Shown here in pieces: positions 13,864-15,825 of a stretch of DNA of 15,825 nucleotides. Made by a program: the position numbers and the translations under genes. A model generated the notes under the pieces. That model was not told where the DNA came from. It saw only the letters and a list, made by a program, of their open reading frames with translations, and did not search any database. Numbering within the stretch: the first letter of the stretch is position 1; every line of letters starts with the position of its first letter. Source of the stretch: VFMC01 sp039796935 (GTDB taxonomy: Bacteria > Actinomycetota > Acidimicrobiia > Acidimicrobiales > Ilumatobacteraceae). Location: the NCBI GenBank assembly GCA_039796935.1, contig JBDKIV010000175.1:1-15825 (forward strand). The letters run 5' to 3'.

Positions 13864-14646
13864 ATGGATGCGATAACGCTCGAGCAGCGCGGTCAGGTAC
13901 TCGTGGTCACCATCGATCACCCGACCTCGCCGATGAACGCGGTCGACGAACTGCTGCACCGTGAACTCGCCGAGCTGTTCTCCGATCTCAAACGGCGTGC
14001 GGATGCGCGTGCCATCGTGATCACGGGCGGGTCGAAGCGAGCGTTCAGTGCTGGAGGCGACTTCGACTGGTTCCCGCGACTTCGCGGGGCGGACGTGCTC
14101 GACGCCCTACGGCGCGAGGCGAAGCAGCTCGTGTGGGACCTGCTCGACATCGAAGTGCCGATCGTGTGCGCACTGAACGGCTCGGCCGCCGGCCTCGGCG
14201 CGACGATCGCGTTGCTCTGTGACGTGATCGTGATGAGCGAGCGGGCGGTCATCGTCGATCCCCATGTCGATGTCGGTCTGGTCGCCGGTGATGGGGGCAC
14301 GGTGGTGTGGCCACTGCTGCTCGGTCCACTCGCCGCCAAACGGCATCTCCTCCTGGGTGAGCCGCTGGATGCGGCCGAAGCGCTCCGTCTCGGCGTGGCT
14401 TCGGAAGTCTGCCCACCGGACCAGGTCGAGCAACGAGCGCTCGCATGGGCCGAACGAATTGCGGCGCGAGCCCCGCTCGCCGTTCGCGGCACGAAGGTCG
14501 CGGTCAACTCGTTGATCAAACGCGCCCTCATCGACAGCTTCGATTTCGCAACGGCCCTCGAGATCCCGTGCTTCATGTCGGCCGATCATGTCGAGGCTGT
14601 CGAGGCCGTGCGGGCCCGTCGGCCTCCTGTGTTCGAAGGGAGGTGA
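13864..14646 (+). CDS. Enoyl-CoA hydratase/isomerase (crotonase) family protein with non-canonical active site
   Basis: A 260-residue crotonase-fold protein. The CoA-ester oxyanion-hole regions are intact: AFSAGGDFDWF (60-70) and ALNGSAAGLGATIALLCD (103-120). The two glutamates that hydrate enoyl-CoA (Glu144 and Glu164 of rat mitochondrial hydratase) are replaced by Thr114 and His134. Instead AGDGGT (141-146) offers Asp143, at the place of the catalytic Asp of dienoyl-CoA isomerase (Asp204) and of naphthoate synthase. Isomerase, C-C bond or other crotonase chemistry is thus more likely than simple hydration. ATG 13864 is chosen over the longer open frame from 13588, which runs through the divergent GH18 gene. 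The stop overlaps the ribosome-binding site of the nitroreductase gene, so the two are co-expressed. Confidence 0.92.
   Translation: MDAITLEQRGQVLVVTIDHPTSPMNAVDELLHRELAELFSDLKRRADARAIVITGGSKRAFSAGGDFDWFPRLRGADVLDALRREAKQLVWDLLDIEVPIVCALNGSAAGLGATIALLCDVIVMSERAVIVDPHVDVGLVAGDGGTVVWPLLLGPLAAKRHLLLGEPLDAAEALRLGVASEVCPPDQVEQRALAWAERIAARAPLAVRGTKVAVNSLIKRALIDSFDFATALEIPCFMSADHVEAVEAVRARRPPVFEGR
14638..14643 (+). promoter_or_regulatory. Shine-Dalgarno sequence of the nitroreductase gene
   Basis: GGGAGG just before the TGA of the crotonase-family gene (14644-14646), with an 8-base spacer to GTG 14652. This decides the start over the in-frame GTG 14643, which would leave no spacing. Confidence 0.7.
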
Positions 14647-14651
14647 GTGCG

Positions 14652-15302
14652 GTGGACGCGGTCGAGGCGATCATGACGACCCGAGCGATGCGTCGATACA
14701 GCGGCGACCCGGTGGCCGATGCCGACATCGAGACCTGCCTGCGCGCAGCGCAGCAGGCACCGAGCGGTGGCAACGTCCAACCGCAGCAGTACGTCGTCGT
14801 CCAAGACCGAGAACTCCGCGCGGCGGTGGGAGCGCTCTACCGTCGGGCATACGATCGGTACGAGCGTTCGCTCCCCGAGCCAGCGGCGTTGTCCGACGAG
14901 CGACAGGCAGCAGCCTGGCGCCGCACCCGTGATGCCAGTCGTCACCTTGCCGATCACCTCGGCGACGTCCCGGTGATCGTGGTGTTCCTCCAGCCGCTCA
15001 TCCCGTGGGGATCGAGCGATGACGATGGTCCGATGGACATCGGTCGACTCGATGCGAGCGTCTACCCGGCCGTTCAGAACTTCTGTGTCGCTGCCCGTGC
15101 ACTCGGTCTGGGCACGGCCTTGACGACGGTGGTCCGGATCCACTCGACGGAGTTGCTCGAACTCTTGGGAGTACCGGCCGAACGCTTCGAGGTCGCTGCG
15201 CTGACGCCCCTCGGGTACCCGACCGGATCGTTCGGGGTCGCTCCCAGGAAACCTGCTGCGGTGGTCACGCATTGGGACCGGTGGGGCGTGAAGCGGCGCT
15301 GA
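14652..15302 (+). CDS. Nitroreductase family flavoprotein
   Basis: A 216-residue protein of the FMN-dependent nitroreductase fold, which usually transfers hydride from NAD(P)H to nitro groups, quinones, enones or other electron-poor substrates. The N-terminal phosphate-binding segment TTRAMRRYSGDPV (9-21) corresponds to the R-S-x-R motif. APSGGNVQPQQYVVV (36-50) is the typical FMN-contacting block, and VYPAVQNFCVAARALGLGTALTT (138-159... helix and turn) is the conserved dimer helix. C-terminal LTPLGYPTG (184-192) matches the final family strand. Five bases separate it from the preceding crotonase-family gene, with the ribosome-binding site inside that gene's end. Given the neighbour, the natural substrate may be an unsaturated acyl-CoA or a redox cofactor in the same pathway rather than a nitro compound. 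That is inference. Confidence 0.92.
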   Translation: MDAVEAIMTTRAMRRYSGDPVADADIETCLRAAQQAPSGGNVQPQQYVVVQDRELRAAVGALYRRAYDRYERSLPEPAALSDERQAAAWRRTRDASRHLADHLGDVPVIVVFLQPLIPWGSSDDDGPMDIGRLDASVYPAVQNFCVAARALGLGTALTTVVRIHSTELLELLGVPAERFEVAALTPLGYPTGSFGVAPRKPAAVVTHWDRWGVKRR

Positions 15303-15363
15303 TCACGCGGCGTGTGGCCGATGCGCAGCGCCTCGATGGTGCGCCGGGTCGTTCGGGTCCGAC

Positions 15364-15369
15364 TACCGT
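15364..15369 (+). promoter_or_regulatory. Putative -10 element of the second acyl-CoA ligase gene (leaderless start)
   Basis: TACCGT, spacer CGTCTCC (7 bases), then ATG 15377. The 74-base gap after the nitroreductase gene holds no clear terminator. Confidence 0.45.
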
Positions 15370-15376
15370 CGTCTCC

Positions 15377-15825
15377 ATGGGGATCAACACGATGGCGGAC
15401 ATCGTTCGGGTGCATGGCGCCGGACGATCGGATCAGACGGCACTGATCGAAGGCGCTCGGCGTCTGTCGTGGCTCGACCTGTATCGACGCTCGTGCAAGA
15501 TGGCGAACCTCTTGTCGAGCGCCGGTGTGGGGGCGCAGGACCGCGTGGCGTTCCTCGACAAGAACAGCATCGAACACTTCGAGGTCTTCTTCGGCGCAGC
15601 ATTGCTGAACGCCGTTGCCGTCGATGTCAACTGGAGGCTCGCTGCGCCCGAGGTCGAGTACATCGTCAATGATGCGCAAGCGAAGGTGCTCGTGGTCGGA
15701 CCCGATTTCGTCCCGGTGCTCGAGGCGATCGCACCGAATCTGACGACGGCACACACCGTGCTCGTGATCGGTGGCGCCGACGGCTACACCGACTATGCGA
15801 CTGCCCTCGACTCGCAGCCGGCGAC
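15377..15825 (+). CDS. AMP-forming acyl-CoA synthetase (N-terminal 149 residues; cut by window end)
   Basis: The first 149 residues of an ANL-superfamily ligase; the adenylate-forming core motifs lie beyond the window. The N-terminal pattern is diagnostic: TALIEGARRLSWLDLYRRSC (21-40), GVGAQDRVAFLDKNSIEHFE (50-69), and FGAALLNAVAVDVNWRLAAPEVEYIVNDA (72-100), matching the usual block 'G-A-x-x-x-P-x-N-x-R-L-x-x-x-E-x-x-Y-I-x-x-D'. It likely activates a fatty or other carboxylic acid as its CoA ester for the neighbouring acyl-CoA enzymes. It is a different protein from the synthetase at 6944-8596. ATG 15377 is chosen for the -10-like hexamer before it and for the normal N-terminal length. Confidence 0.9.
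   Translation, partial: MGINTMADIVRVHGAGRSDQTALIEGARRLSWLDLYRRSCKMANLLSSAGVGAQDRVAFLDKNSIEHFEVFFGAALLNAVAVDVNWRLAAPEVEYIVNDAQAKVLVVGPDFVPVLEAIAPNLTTAHTVLVIGGADGYTDYATALDSQPA

Noticed and set aside
14643..14645. GTG 14643 as nitroreductase start (4-base overlap with the previous stop)
   Set aside because: The strong GGGAGG would lie directly on this codon with no spacing; GTG 14652 has an 8-base spacer.
1..15825. tRNA, rRNA, CRISPR array, insertion sequence, prophage or defence system
   Set aside because: Looked for by eye; no clover-leaf, no regularly spaced repeats, no transposase, integrase, nuclease or helicase motifs. All sizeable genes are accounted for by metabolic, transport, repair or membrane families.

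Overview
The window is high-GC DNA in which most start codons are preceded by a TANNNT hexamer ending 6-8 bases upstream, with no Shine-Dalgarno sequence. Together with the gene families (FadD/FadE-type acyl-CoA enzymes, a two-part methylmalonyl-CoA mutase, an HsaA-like oxygenase), this points to a chromosomal segment of a free-living actinobacterium. The class Acidimicrobiia (Ilumatobacter and relatives) is my best guess, inferred from overall character and not from a marker gene. There is no tRNA, rRNA, insertion sequence, phage gene or CRISPR array.

Layout. 1-758 (-): class II aldolase/adducin-family protein, cut by the window start. It is divergent from 855-1244 (+), a RidA-fold protein that lacks the catalytic arginine. 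1347-2927 (+): catalytic subunit of a coenzyme-B12-dependent acyl-CoA mutase with methylmalonyl-CoA-type specificity residues and no B12-binding domain. It is followed 24 bases later by tag (2952-3554), DNA 3-methyladenine glycosylase I. tag runs head-on into, and overlaps by 80 bases, 3475-5460 (-), a fused LivH-LivM permease. That gene lies downstream of 5492-6904 (-), its lipoprotein solute-binding protein, and of 6944-8596 (-), a FadD19-like acyl-CoA synthetase. Divergent from fadD is a translationally coupled pair: 8668-9900 (+), an acyl-CoA dehydrogenase, and 9900-11021 (+), an HsaA-like flavoprotein. 11063-12394 (-) is a DUF2157-like multi-pass membrane protein and 12471-13775 (-) a membrane-anchored or secreted GH18 protein. 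Divergent from the latter are 13864-14646 (+), a crotonase-superfamily protein with a non-standard active site, and 14652-15302 (+), a nitroreductase coupled to it. 15377-15825 (+) is the start of another AMP-forming acyl-CoA ligase, cut by the window end.

How it works together. The dominant theme is uptake and breakdown of an acidic carbon source through CoA thioesters. A solute-binding protein plus fused permease would import a small acid, a CoA ligase would activate it, an acyl-CoA dehydrogenase and an HsaA-like oxygenase or dehydrogenase would oxidise it, and a crotonase-fold enzyme would process the product. Methylmalonyl-CoA mutase would move propionyl-CoA-derived carbon to succinyl-CoA. 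The substrate cannot be read from the sequence. FadD19-like plus HsaA-like enzymes recall steroid or cyclic-acid catabolism, but this is only an inference. The transporter ATPases and the mutase small subunit are not here and must be encoded elsewhere if these systems work.

I see no clearly new defence or mobile system. The most noteworthy observations are the recurrent leaderless-type start architecture, the LivH-LivM fusion without ATPases, the antisense overlap with tag, and several enzymes with replaced catalytic residues.
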